Source: Sarcocystis neurona (lineage: Eukaryota; Apicomplexa; Conoidasida; Eucoccidiorida; Sarcocystidae). From it: 64,000 nucleotides of DNA. The notes beneath the pieces were generated by a model. The model worked only from the letters and a program-made list of their open reading frames with translations. It was not told where the DNA came from and made no database searches. Of the stretch, positions 45,201 through 56,500 are shown piece after piece. Each line of letters starts with the position of its first letter. Within the stretch, counting starts at the first letter, position 1. A program made the translations under genes and the position numbers. Where the stretch lies: positions 1,238,910 to 1,302,909 of the forward strand of contig KL647290.1 in NCBI GenBank assembly GCA_000727475.1, written 5' to 3'.

Positions 45201-46718
45201 CTATATTACACATGCAGATGTCTCTCAAATCTCTCCGCCTGTGGAGAAACGGGTTAGAGTACAAAACCTTCAGGAGACAACATCCAGCATGACAGGCCAG
45301 CGTACGTTGGGGCATCTAGCAATACGAATATCGATATGTATCCACACAAAACTCGACCTACCTACATATACGTATATCTACGTGTATATACGCACCGCCA
45401 GGCATATATACACAACTCTGTGTATGCATACCTGTATGCACGTATCCAGAAACAGTGTGTGTAGAGACGGTTCCTACTTCTTCTTGATACACCCGTATAC
45501 GGTACCACACATACCCATACACAGAAGATCCACCAACCTACGTATATATATATATATATATGTATATGCGCTGCCATAAATATAAATATACATGTGCATA
45601 CATGTGTGTGTGTTTGTGTACCTCCGTATCGACACATGCGGACGCAGATACGTGTACGGAGAGGCCCCACGGCTTCCTCGAGGCGCTGCTGCTCTGCACC
45701 TTCCCGTGGAAATCATCCACACAGACACCCGTCTCTGGTACTTTTGCTGTCGCTGCGCACATACGACTTACCTGCGCCTCTATACTAACATCACGCACAG
45801 GCCCGTAGACTGCGTACATACACATAACGCTGTGCGCATGCAAGTTCTACTAGCAAGTACAGGGGGCGACACTTTCTGCAATGAGACAGAAGCGCCTTTT
45901 CCAGCCACATGGCGCTTGGATACGCGTCTGTAGCTGTTGGACTTCTCCCGTACGATAAATACTTTATACACACACCACGTCTTTTCTCTATAACGTACCA
46001 CCCACGTACATACACGCACATACACACACACACACAACTGCATATATAGATATATGTGTGTGTGCAGAGGGAGAGGGATACGATCTGTATATGGGGATAC
46101 ATACGGAGTGAGAGGGCGATACGCTTCTGGCGTCGCAGCGCAGCAGGGCACCGACTTACGGCTGAGAAACTCCCAAACGTCTCCATACGTTGGCTGCGAA
46201 GGACTGCCGAGATTGACGAGCAACAGCCAGACGGCATCCCGTCCATCATCTTTGCTTGCATGCAGCTGCGCAGGCTGCGGCTCCAGCTGGTGGCGGTGCT
46301 GTAGCAGTACTCTTCCTGCGTGGGGCCCTCTCACGGCCGCAGGGACGAGAAGCCGTTGCGTCTCGCCGTTGTTGCCGCGCAAGAAGGAAGAGCTGCCGTG
46401 GTGTTGCTGCTGAAGCTGCAGAGCTGCCGCGCTGAATGCCAGAACTTCTGTCTGCGAGTAGCGCCGCTCCTGCTCCCTACGCCGCTGTTCATCTTCCTCC
46501 ACAAGACTTCGTCGACGTGCTGCTGCTGCTGCTTTTTCTTCTTCTGCGCTCGCTGCTGTGGTTGTTGCTGCTGCCCCTGCACCCCATTCTTTCTCGTCTT
46601 CCTTTCCATCCTCTCCTCCTCTTCTTCCTCCAGCCGCTGCTGTTCGGCTCTCGCTGCTCCGTCGTGCCAGCAGCCGCTCCCGCTGCTGTTGCTGCACCGC
46701 CGACAAATCGCGCTCCAT
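33274..46718 (-). CDS. FECH: ferrochelatase (HemH-type), seven exons
   Basis: Ferrochelatase inserts Fe2+ into protoporphyrin IX, the last step of heme synthesis. Exons: 46718-46160, 44719-44633, 41372-40619, 38119-37369, 36757-36686, 35505-35377 and 33396-33274. All junction phases agree and total 824 residues. Motifs in order: WLLLVNLGSPSQPTYG; across intron 1 WEFLS-Q-FLSDPRVIETSRILW; across intron 2 FILPTRS-Y-PTSRLYRRIW; IGMRYGHPSIADAL and LLVLPLYPQ; across intron 3 ELQKW-R-VMPDLRIISGYSDHPAYI; FSYHGIP with catalytic His (~685); YQSRVGRTPWVQPYL; PGFAVDCLETLEEIG with the essential Glu (~767); and C-terminal SIPCLNAS. Low-complexity insertions interrupt exons 3 and 4. No Fe-S-type cysteine tail is present. 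Upstream of the ATG at 46718 the frame stays open past 47195 with an Arg/Ala-rich, presequence-like stretch, so the true start may be in an upstream exon. Confidence 0.94.
33780..33832. repeat. GTA trinucleotide microsatellite
   Basis: An imperfect (GTA)n run with GTC, GGA and CAT interruptions. On the complementary strand it gives a poly-Thr frame. It lies in FECH intron 6. Confidence 0.85.
34500..34900. repeat. polypurine/polypyrimidine tract
   Basis: About 400 bases are dominated by A and G on the plus strand, so FECH intron 6 is C/T-rich in sense orientation. There is no fixed repeat unit. Long hydrophobic Phe/Leu/Ser frames on the minus strand here are artefacts. Confidence 0.7.
38120..40618 (-). 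other. FECH intron 3
   Basis: Bounded by AG|GTCAGT and GCGCAG in phase 2. The plus strand is C/T-rich from 38.2 to 39.4 kb, so the intron is purine-rich in sense, opposite to intron 6. A G-rich minisatellite occupies 39822-40245. An imperfect internal duplication with CTCCTGCAACGCCGGCTCC-like words lies near 39165-39270. Confidence 0.75.
39822..40245. repeat. ~75-84-bp G-rich minisatellite, six units
   Basis: The word TCTMTATNCRTCACAGA followed by ACACACAGNGAGCG recurs from about 39830, 39905, 39988, 40071, 40155 and 40230, giving spacings of about 74-84 bp. Each unit carries a TGGGTGGG-like G-run on the plus strand. The longest is at 39881-39899 with three runs of three or more G. It sits in FECH intron 3. 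Confidence 0.88.
41955..42085. repeat. ACGTCTCCTG minisatellite
   Basis: The word ACGTCTCCTG or a one-base variant recurs five times in about 110 bp (near 41963, 41999, 42020, 42046 and 42064), with spacers containing GAGGGCG or GCAGGGGA. The periods are irregular, so this is a degenerate array. Confidence 0.7.
43992..44090. repeat. 53-bp direct duplication
   Basis: Two copies start with CTTATCTACGTGTATGTGCACC (43992) and CTTATCCACGTGTACGTACACC (44045) and share the downstream word TGTTGGCCATC. The second copy contains GTGTACGTACACC, a member of the dispersed palindrome family. Confidence 0.88.
44255..44612. repeat. TA/TATG/CACA microsatellite block
   Basis: About 350 bp of mixed TA, TATG, TACA and CACA repeats ends in a (TA)n run at 44590-44607, just before FECH exon 2. 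Open frames here (Tyr/Ile/His-rich) are artefacts. Confidence 0.8.
45538..45566. repeat. (TA)n microsatellite
   Basis: A short, nearly pure run of TA dinucleotides in FECH intron 1, flanked by TACG and TATG words. Confidence 0.85.
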
Positions 46719-48357
46719 TGCTTCGGCTGCTCCTGTGACGGGCCCGGGAGACGAAGAAAAAGACGAGACAGGAAAGAAAGGCGAAGAAAGGGGGAGAAAA
46801 CGAGACTGTCTCTGCTGCTGGCGCAACCGCGATAAAAGCAGATACGCCGGCGGAGCGAAGAAGCAGCCAGACGCAGCAGGACGAGGACGACGACCACCCG
46901 CAGCAGCAGGGCAGACTGCAGGGCAGCCGCACGAGTCTCGACGGAACCCGGCAGCAGCACTGGCGAGACGGGGTACCTCAGCAGCAGCGCCAGAAGAAAC
47001 AGCAGCAGCAACTTCCCAAGCTGAAGGTGGAGCAGCAGCGCGACAAATCCGACGACGAGGAAGACCAGGAGATCGAGAAGCCCCGGAGCAGAACGAGGAA
47101 CCCCTTGCGAAGCAGCTGTTTCTCTGAACAGCAGCGTCAACCTCACGCAAAGTCCTCCGGGCACAGTAATTCACCTGGCGCCTGCAGCAGCACACCAGGA
47201 AAACTGAGAGCGGGAATGTGTAGCAGTTTCTCCTTTCTATATACGCACATTTATAGACACATACATGTACTGATAGAGGGTTAGCATATATATACGTCCT
47301 GATAGATAAACAAGGAGATGTATGAAAAGCAACGGCTCTCCACGTGTGTGTCTATCTATGTATATATGGAGTTCCCCGTGGATGCCTGCAAGGGGGGGAC
47401 AGAAGAGTGGCACAGCGGCACTTGAATAAATCAACGCATTTGCAAAGGAAAGATGTAGGAAGTAAACAAGCAAGAAGTCGTCCTGCATCTTGTATGTGCT
47501 GTAGTAAAGCTCTGCTTTTATTCGCGACTGCATACGTGAGGCCCTGCGGTGTACGTACACCCAAGAAGCACACAGTCAACCCCACACCGCGGGTCACCTT
47601 CCAACGTCTGTTGCTGCTTCAAGAATTTTCACATACACTTTCCCGATTTCCCCTTGTCGCATATACGTTCATCTCCCCTCTATGCGCACACACATACATA
47701 TATGTCCGCATACATCAACATATAAATATGTATATACATATATATAGGCTGACAGATAGGTATAGGTGGACGGATAGAAGTGCATGTCAGTCAGACTGCT
47801 ACAGCCATAAATTAGGACGGGGAGAGATGCGTGCCCATGTGCAGGCAGATCCTCCTGTTGACTGTGGCAGCAAATCCTGCATGCCTTTCTTGCACGGCGG
47901 GAGCAGCAGGAGACAGCAAGCGCAGCACAAGCGTCACGTGAGCAGCAGCCCTAGCAGCAGAGACACACAGAGCTGTGCGCTGCAGCAGCAGCAGCAAGGA
48001 AGCCGACTCCCATGCTGACTCCCCTGCAGGAAAAGGCCGCGGACACAACTAACAGCCAGCAGAAGCAGCAACACCAGGGGGTGTTTCTTCTCTAAAGGAG
48101 CCTCGTTAAGCGCCCCGCAGCGGCATCGGCAAACACGCAGCCGCAGCAACGGCAGCACCGCCGTCAAGCGGCAGCAGCAGCAGCAGCACGCGAACAGAAA
48201 CGGTGCAGCAACGTAAGAAGAGCTGCCCACAAGAAACAACGGCAACAGCACGCCACATGCAGTGAGAAGGCGGTAACAGCGGCAAGCCGCAGCAGTCAGC
48301 GCAGGGCAGCCCAGGTTATATTCTCTCACCCCTGGTGAAGGCGAGAAGGCGGGAGGT
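46719..48357. other. FECH 5' region
   Basis: The FECH reading frame continues open upstream of the first ATG to about 47195 and codes for an Arg/Ala/Ser-rich segment, which suggests an upstream coding exon or a non-canonical start. 47.2-48.3 kb contains TA microsatellites (47690-47750), one exact copy of the dispersed palindrome (47548-47561), and CAG-rich DNA from 47.9 kb. No other gene was recognised. Confidence 0.45.
47548..47561. repeat. dispersed palindrome GGTGTACGTACACC
   Basis: Exact 14-base copy upstream of the FECH coding region. Confidence 0.9.
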
Positions 48358-48690
48358 CTAAACCGTCGCAACGTCTCCGTAATATTCGTCGAGGAGGAGG
48401 TGCTGGAGTCGCCGAGTTCTCTCCTGCTGCTGCTGTTGCAGTTCCTGGTCGTCCTGCTGTTCGACTCGCCACTCCTTTTCCTGCAGCTGCTCCTGCTCGT
48501 CTTGGTGGCGCAGACGTTGCTCGCGCTGCAGTTGCTTTTGCTGGTGCTGCCAGTGTCGCTGTCGCTCGCGCTCTGGCGGGCACTGCCGTGGATATCTCTG
48601 CCCGCCTTGATGCTGGAGAATGCAGCACAGCTGCTGCAGTTGCCGCTGCTCGTGACGCGTCTGCCTCCGCTGGTCGCGTTGCTGCTGAGA
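48358..48690 (-). CDS. possible C-terminal exon, Gln/Glu/Arg-rich coiled coil
   Basis: The frame reads a highly charged, Gln-rich helix (for example RERQRHWQHQQKQLQ, DEQEQLQEKEWRVEQQ) and ends with a non-repetitive tail, LQHLLLDEYYGDVATV, before a TAG. It could start after the acceptor GGCTCTCAG at about 48690; no ATG opens this frame. The upstream exon was not found, and the DNA is CAG-rich, so this could be an open but untranslated frame. No family was recognised. Confidence 0.3.
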   Translation of the reverse strand, partial: SQQQRDQRRQTRHEQRQLQQLCCILQHQGGQRYPRQCPPERERQRHWQHQQKQLQREQRLRHQDEQEQLQEKEWRVEQQDDQELQQQQQERTRRLQHLLLDEYYGDVATV

Positions 48691-48697
48691 GCCTGAG

Positions 48698-51600
48698 CAG
48701 ACTCGTACCCGTAACACCGCAGTTAAAGCGCCACAGGGAGACGTGCGTGTGGGCCGTGGGAAGGGAAATGGACGGCGTTTGCTGCTTTTGTCGCAGCAGC
48801 CGCAGCAGCATCTTGGAGCAACAAGCCATGCGCACCGCACGTAGAACGCTGAAGCTGGAGCACCAAGGACAATGCAGCTGCCTTCTCGGAAGACTGTTCA
48901 CCTAAACAGTCAACCACCCGAGTTCTCCGTGTCTACATGTACGTAGACACACACACGTGCGCATGCGTATGTCTACCTTTCAACGTAGGTGACGTACAAG
49001 TGTACGCAGGCACAGGTATGCGGGCACAACGCGTTACAAATATATTTTCGGCAGTGGCAGCAGAGCGCCTCCGAAGCATCTACCGTCAACATCCCGGGAC
49101 AGCGACAGCAGCCAGCACCGGTGCTTTCGCATCCTCTGTACAGCAGCAACAGCAACAGCAAAGGCCTCAGTGACGGTTGAAACGCCACTTTCTGAAGTCC
49201 ACTCTGGCTGCGGCAACATCGGCAGCGCAGGAGCACCACTAGCCCCAGCAGCGCAGCAGCACCACTAGCCCCAGCAGCGCAGCAGCAACAGCATAAGGGG
49301 AGTTCAGCGGGCCTCTACGGAAAAAAAAGTTCCCGCGCAGAAGCAGTGACACCATGCAGCTCCTGCGGCAAGGAATACTACGACACCAGGCAGCCACGTA
49401 TTTCAAGTGGGGTGTCGCTGCAGCGATTGTTCACCGGGAGCAACGCCGCAGCAGCACGGCAGCGAGTTACAAGATAACAGCAGCAATTATCTTGCTTCAG
49501 TACCACCATCAGCAAGAACCCATCCAAGCAGCAACAGTATTATGAGCGACTGCGACAGGCGGCGGCTGCATCACAGCAGCTGCAGCAGCAAAGACCCAGC
49601 AGCACCGTGCGAACCAAGCACAGGTGTACACACATGAGTACACGAGCGCGCCCTACATGTCTCTCGCGTACGAGCAGAGGTACACGCATCTTAGAAACGG
49701 ATATGTGCGTTCCACACTATACGTAGGGACCTGCAGATCCATATATGGAGAAAAATATAGAGAGAAGTGGAAAAAACACCGAAGGATGTGTCTACAAGGG
49801 GAAGGCGGCAACCACCCCTTCCTTGAGCGTCGACAAGAACGAAGCGGCAGCACGCCACTGCCCGAACCAGTCAACCGGGAGCGGGGGAGCGACTACCACC
49901 GCTTTACCATCTCCGCTACAAACCAGCAAAAAAGGAAATCTGCTCATGTTCGTTTGGTGGTGTCCGTACCTTAGTGACGTAGCGTCTCTGGTTCTCAGCG
50001 AAGGGGCGCTGATTTTCGTGTCGTGGTGTCCGTACCTTGTGTGACGTAGCTTCTCTGGTTCTCAGCAAAGAAGGGGCGCAGCCCTGGCGGCGGTTGCCGA
50101 CCCGTCGCTGCGCCGCAGCAGTGGCCCCTGCTCCCGCTTTTGCTGCGGCAAAGACCTCCCTTCTCTCCCGCGCTGCCGTTGCTGCTGCCACGGCGACTGC
50201 TGCCGTCACCGTATGTAGCGTTTTTTGTCAGATCTACGTGCGAAAAGGCGCAGGAACGCGCAGACGTCCTGCGAGGAGATGCAGTATGGACTGAAATGAT
50301 GATGTCATGCGTCTGCGCGAAGGAGGCCGCGTCGCCTCTGGACACGAAGACGCTTCACGGAGAGCTGCTACTGTAGCCGCAACAACACAGGTGATGCTGG
50401 AGTGATATTTTTGTGTGGGTCTTGCTGGTAGCCTGCATGAGTTTCTCGGATGGCTTCTTCGCGAGCTTCTGGAAAGCGCTAGCCCGGTACCACCTACGGA
50501 CCACCCGACAAGCAAGTGCCGCAGCAGTAGCGGCGGTAAGCGGCTCGGGAAGAGCTTCGAACGAAGCTCGCGAAGAAGCTGCAGCAGCAGCAGCAGCAGC
50601 TACCCGGGAGCACCGTCGCGCCACGCGGCCCTAGCAGCAGTCCCGACAGCAAGAGCACGGGCAGCAGGCGCAGATGAGCGTGGTAACTGGGCAGGGGAGC
50701 CGTAGCCGAGGGACAGCAGCCGCAGGGCAGCGGCGATCGCGTTCGCAACAGGGAAACCACCGCCGACACGTTCAGCAGGAGCCGGTGGATCCTCAGTACG
50801 GGATCACCACAGAGCGGGCGCGACGGACCGCAGAACAAGAAGCTCGCGCCGTTCGCAGGCGCTGCGGTGGAACTGCCGACGTAACGCTCCCGCAGGAGTG
50901 TCAACAATTCACAGAGGGTGCCGAGCTAGTGTTAGCTGGCTGCGGAGGCTACCGGCCACGCCACAGCTGCTGCAGCAGGTACTGGGCCAGGCAGCCTCAG
51001 AAGCAGCAGCAGTAGCAGTCCCAACATGAGGACCAACACGAGCAGTACTAACCCCGTAGTTGGCGCCGTGCTGTGAGAGAGGGGCTGCGGCTGCGAGTCG
51101 CGTCGCCAGTGCGTCACCCTACAGTAGTATGCGCCCGTGCTGCCACAATGTCTAGCAACTGCTGTTGCTTCGTCTCTGCCGGTGCTGCTACGACGACTGC
51201 TGCTACTGCAGTGCTACCGTGACCACAGCGGGGGTGGTGCCCCACTACACCTGCTATTGCCTTCCGTGCTTCGCAGCCGGCTGCAATTGCGGCTCCCGCT
51301 CGAGGCGCAGCTGGTGCTCCGGCCGTTACTGCCGCTTCTCTCTGTAGTTCTGTGACGGTTGCCGGCGGCACCGTGCCGTGTGAATACGAGCCATAGCTCG
51401 TATTCCACCTGCAGCAGCACCAGCAACAGCACCCGCAGCAGCAAGCGCCGACGTGGCACTGTCCAGGACAGAAGTGTGTGTGCAGCTCCGCTCGGCGCGC
51501 GGGTGCGATGCCGGGCCACCGTCAAGGCGCCAAGCTTCGAGTGTCGATGATTATTAGAGCCGCAAGGAAGGACGACTCACAGAAAAGCGGCACACTGGCA

Positions 51601-53585
51601 GGTCCACCGCTGCAGTACTACACCACCAGCAAGGAATACCCCTGTGTACAAGCAGATACAGAACCTAGACCACCAGCAGCAGCAGCACACTAGCTGGCAC
51701 ACCCAACATCGCTGTGACAGCTACGGTGAAGGTCGTCCCCCTCCTGCGTCGCTGCTCCCGCCGCTGCGACTCTCCAGCGGCAGGCGGATGGCCGACGCTG
51801 CTGTGGGAAGAACCTGTGCTGTTGGTGGTTCGGCTCCTCTTTCAACCCGTTGTCGCAGCCGCTCCACGGTGTGTATATATACATATGTATGTAGCAGCAT
51901 GCGTTATGCGCACACCCGTACGTCCGCAGGCCTTCGCCAAACAGCTTGGCACACTCCGCAGTGTAAAAAGCAGCAGCCAGAGCAGCGAGGGCTGCAACAG
52001 CAGGAGCAGACCGACGGACCGCAGGGAAGAAGAGCTGCTGCAGGAGCATTCGGTTGGGGGACTGACTCCATCAGCAGCGCAGTGCGCGACGCTGAGGTCA
52101 ACGGGGGCAGCACACGCTGCTGCAGTCGCTCCGCTGTCTTCCCGGTGCTCAGCAGGACCCTCCTACGCCTCTAGAGCAGACGCCCTTCCGCGCCTGCCAT
52201 GCGGCTGCTCCCTCTTCTGCCTCTTCTGTCACGCCGCAGATGCTGCTGACGCCGTTTTTGCCGCTCCTGTTGCCGCCGCCCCCGGTGCCTCTGCGGCTGC
52301 TGCGTCTTCGGCTGGCTGCAGCGGCTTCTGCAGCCCGCTGCTGCAGCGCTTCTGCTCCGCCGCGGCTGTTGTTGCCCATGGAAGACGACGCAGTGGAGGA
52401 CGTGACGTAAGGCTGCAGCGTATCTAGCCCCACCAACGGCAACTGCCTGCGCCACGAGGAATATCGAAGGCGCCGGGAGTCCATCTGTGCTGCGGCTGCT
52501 GCTGTCCCTGCGACTCGGACAACTTCTAATCCTCATGCGTACTAGCACTGCTCCTGGTTCGTAAGGGTCTTCACTATTGCTACTCTGTCAACAAGGATTA
52601 CTCATACTGCTGCTTGTAGCCGCCTGCTGTCGGTGCGGCCCTCCCCGACTGCCGTGAATCCCCTTCTCGGGCTGCTGCTGCTTTTGCTGCTGTCCTGCCC
52701 CACCTGCTGCCTCATGTGCTGCAGTTGCTGCACGCCTGCTGCCGCAGTGTAATTGCTGCTCAGCTGCCACTGCCGCCGCTTCTGCAGTTGCTCCGGCAGT
52801 CCACTTGCTGCAGCTGCTGCTGCCGTCGCAGCACGCTGGCTCCTGCATGGCAGTGACCATGCAGTTGCTGCTGCTGCTGCTGTGCTCCTTGTGCTGCAGC
52901 GCCCATCCGCTGCACACACGCAGCAGTTGCTACAAACCAGCTTTTCATGGCACTCTCGCAGCAGCTGCTGACGTGGCGCTAGATATCGCCTGACCGCTGA
53001 GAATTGCCTGACTGCAAACGCCCTGCGACTCTCGCCTCAAGGCTGGAGACTCTCCCCAATAACAGCAGGAGCAGCATGCTCAAGGGCGACAGCGGCAGCA
53101 ACAGCAGTTACAGCAGCAGAAGTTACAGCAGCAGCAGTTACAGCGGCAGAAGTTAGAGCAACTGCTACAGCCTGAACAGCAACAGGAGGAGCAGCAGCAG
53201 AGACTACCGGTACAGCAGCAGCAAGAGCACCACCTCGTCACAGGGAGATGGGATGCAGGCGGGCCTGAGACAGCGCCGTCAGGGCAACGACAGCAGAAGA
53301 GGAAGCAGCAGTAGCGTCAGACGGAGAAGCAGCGCTTCGAGCTGCGGCAACAGGCGTATCATACGTAGAGCCGCCTGTAGTGGCTAGGAACCCTGGGAGA
53401 GCAGGAACGCCACCAGCCGCAACGCACCCTGCAACAACAGCAGCAGCAGCAGGTGTTCACGCAGAAGGCCTCTGCAGAGCAGCAGCTGCAGCTTTCCCAG
53501 GAGACCCGACAACAGCGGCAGCCACAGCGGGGCAGCGGCAGTGGATGCAGCACTGTCGTCAGCAAATGCAGCTGCAGTAGCAGCA
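48698..53585. other. CAG-rich interval, no recognised gene
   Basis: Nearly 5 kb of CAG/CTG-rich DNA that is open in most frames on both strands. Moderately protein-like pieces are minus-strand 50,600-50,430 (contains FQKLAKKPSEKLMQ) and minus-strand 51,990-51,920 (contains FYTAECAKLFGEGLRT). Neither has a motif or a phase-consistent neighbour. A 66-bp duplication lies at 49956-50082. The last 500 bases before the adenylate kinase start are dense CAG/CAGCAA repeat and should include its promoter or 5' UTR. Confidence 0.4.
49956..50082. repeat. 66-bp direct duplication
   Basis: Two copies begin GTGGTGTCCGTACCTT at 49957 and 50023 and continue GTGACGTAGCNTCTCTGGTT, then CTCAGC, then GGGGCGC. 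The start word is the same GTGGTGTCCGTAC seen at 33033, which links this duplication to the dispersed palindrome family. Confidence 0.9.
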
Positions 53586-56500
53586 ATGAGAACCCTACCG
53601 CATAAAACCACGTTAGCAGCTGCAGCGGCAACTCATGCAGGAGGAGCAGCACCCGCGGCAGGGTCAGAATTGCCAGCAGCGACGGTAGCAGCAATAGTCT
53701 TGGTCGAGAACTGTCTTGTTTTATTGCCCTGCCGAGCGCTGCTGTTGCGTCTGCTGCTCCTTACGCAGCATCTGCTACAAAATAGAAGAGGCGCTGCGCT
53801 TCTGTGGCTGTGCTGCCTGTGGTGTGTCTGCTGCTGCTGCTCCTCGTCCTCCTCGTCCCCCAGCGCAGCCCCCGCCGGAGCGCATGCGCTTCAGCTGCCG
53901 TCAAAGCGTCAACAGCAGCACCTGCTGCTGCGACCTTCCACATGCTTCGTGGCAGCTTCGACACCTGCCGCAGAGCACTCGTGTTCTTTCCCGCGACAAC
54001 CAGGCCAGCGCAGTGGGGTCCGCACAGCAGCAGCAGCCGCCGCAACCACCGCTGCGAACTCAGCTCCTGCAACCGCAGCGGCAACCTTAGGACGAACAGC
54101 CGCAATAGCAGCAGCAGCAGCAGCCGGAGGAACTACAACAACAGCAGCAGCAACCCCAGGACGAACAACCGCTCTACGATCATCCCGGTCTGCTGCAGTC
54201 GCAACCCCACTGCCAGCGGCAGAGGCGGCTGCGCTGAGCCATGCAGCAGCGCTGAGGCATTCAGCAGGTCTGGCAGCACCTTCTGTGCCAGGGAGGCAAT
54301 CAGAAACGTATATACCAACAGCTACTCGTGGAACCGCTGCTGTTGCTGCTGCTTCTGGGGCACCCGCATCAGCGGGGCGTGCCGCTGCTCCTAGCGCTGT
54401 CGCACACGAAGCTGGTGCTGCTAGTGCGACTGCGGGAAGGCGGCCGGTGCTGCTGGTTATCTGCGGCCCACCGTGTAGTGGGAAGGGCAGCCTGGCTGCG
54501 CTGCTGTCTCGTCGACTGCAGCTGCAGCACATCAGTGTGGGCGACCTGCTCCGAGAAGCTCTCCAACGCGGCAGCGACAGCAGCAGCAACTACGGCGGGG
54601 ACCGCAGCAACAACAGCAGCAACGGCAGCAACACCGACAACGACGACTGCAGTAGCAGCAGCTGTAGCAGCAATGAAAGTGGCAGTGGCAACGGCCCGAG
54701 CAGCAGCAGCGACGTAGGAGGAGGGGGACACTGCTTGTCGAGTGAGGCGGCAGCAGCCCTGCAGCGTGGAAATCTCGTCGCTGATGAACTTGTTTTCGAC
54801 CTGCTGCGCCGTGAGCTAAGGCGTCATCTAGCTTGTAGTGACGTCACCGGCAGCCCCAGGAGCAGCAACAGCACCGGCAGCAACACCAACGGCGGCAGCA
54901 GGGACCGCAGCCCCGGCAGCGGCACATCCCGCAGCGACAACAGCAGTACCCAGGACAGCAACAGGTGCGCAGCAGGAGTAGTGCTAGAAGGCTTTCCTCG
55001 AACAGAAGCACAAGTCGACTTTCTGGCGGACAGCGGCATGCTACCGGGTAAGGCACACTCACTTGCTGCCTCAGCAGCTGTCGCGACGCTTCGCTTTCTC
55101 GCCGCGACGTATGGACGAGAGGAGGCAGCCGCGACGCGCTGGCAGATGCTGCTGTGCCGCGCTCTGCTGCTGCTGCTGTTGCTGCCCGCAGCTCTTGCTG
55201 CTATTCTTCCTGCAACACCCACCATGTTGAGGCTGCTCGTTTTATTCTTCTCTTCTGCGACTCTGCAGCCCTGCTCGGCTGCTGCGCCCCCTCCGCTCTC
55301 GAACTGAGCAGCTCCACAGGTGTGGGGCTCTGATGATGCTGCTGCTTAGCTGTGCCTCTGAGATATAGCAGGCACCAAGGACAGCTGCGTTGCTGCTGCG
55401 TGCCCTTGCATGAGCCTCCTCCGCGTTGTGTGCCTCTTGCTGCCTGTCCACTTTTTTCCTGCTGCTGCTGCTGCAGCACAGGAAGCCGTCCTCGTGTTGC
55501 TGCTGTGGTTTCGTGACTGCTGCTGCTTCGGACTCTCTGCCGGTGCTGCTGTGATATGCGCGCGGTCCCGTCCCCCGTTCTCCGCTGTGCGGCGGGCTGC
55601 ATGCAGTGGAAGTGCGTTTGCTGCTGTGAAGCTCGTACTGCTGCTGTGGCCGGGCTTCTGCCGCTGCTGTCCTGCTGCCGCATTGCTCCTTCCGTTACTG
55701 CTGGACTGCTGCTGCGGTACTGCTGCTGCGGTACTGCTGCTGCGGTACTGCTGCTGCGGTACTGCTGCTTGGCCGCTTCTCGGCTGCTGCTCGTAGTATC
55801 CTTTGCTGCTGCTGGTGCTGCTGCTGCTGCATTTCTCACGGACGGGTGCCCCTGATTCCTGCTTCACACTGTTCACTACCTCTGCGGCCTCCTCTAGCAG
55901 CGGCTTCCGAGGCGTTGCTGCTGTCTTGGCTGATTCTTCAGCTGTGGATGATGTGCCGCTGCCGCTGCGACTCTCTGCTGCTGCTGCCGTCCTTGCGTAC
56001 ACGAAAGGTGAACTTCGTATGTTGCCGTGTGGCTACCTGCAGCGCTGCTGCTGCTGCTCCCGTCTGCTGCTCTGGATGAGCCGTCGCTGCTCCTCTGTGC
56101 CTGCGTAGCCGGGCTGCAGCAGCAGCTGCTGCTGTTGTGTCTCTTCGTCTCGCGCTGCTCTTGCCTTCGTGCTGCTGCTGTAAAGTACTGCTGCTGGGTT
56201 TTTTCGCCGGATGCCTCGTGCCGATGTATATGACCCCTAACACATCCACACTTTCAGAGACCGCCGTACTTAGGGCTACCACATTTCTTCGCGTACATAG
56301 ATGCCACCTGATATATATCTGTAGCTAGATGTGTATCGCTAGCACAGGAACGAATATATGTATCTGCATGTCTGTATATCTCTCCCCAGAGTTGTCCTTA
56401 CTCCGTCCTCTCTCTTGCTCTTGTATCCACCTACGACATCATACGCACACGGAGTAAGATATGCGTGCGCCCAGCTGCACACACATACATATATGTGTGT

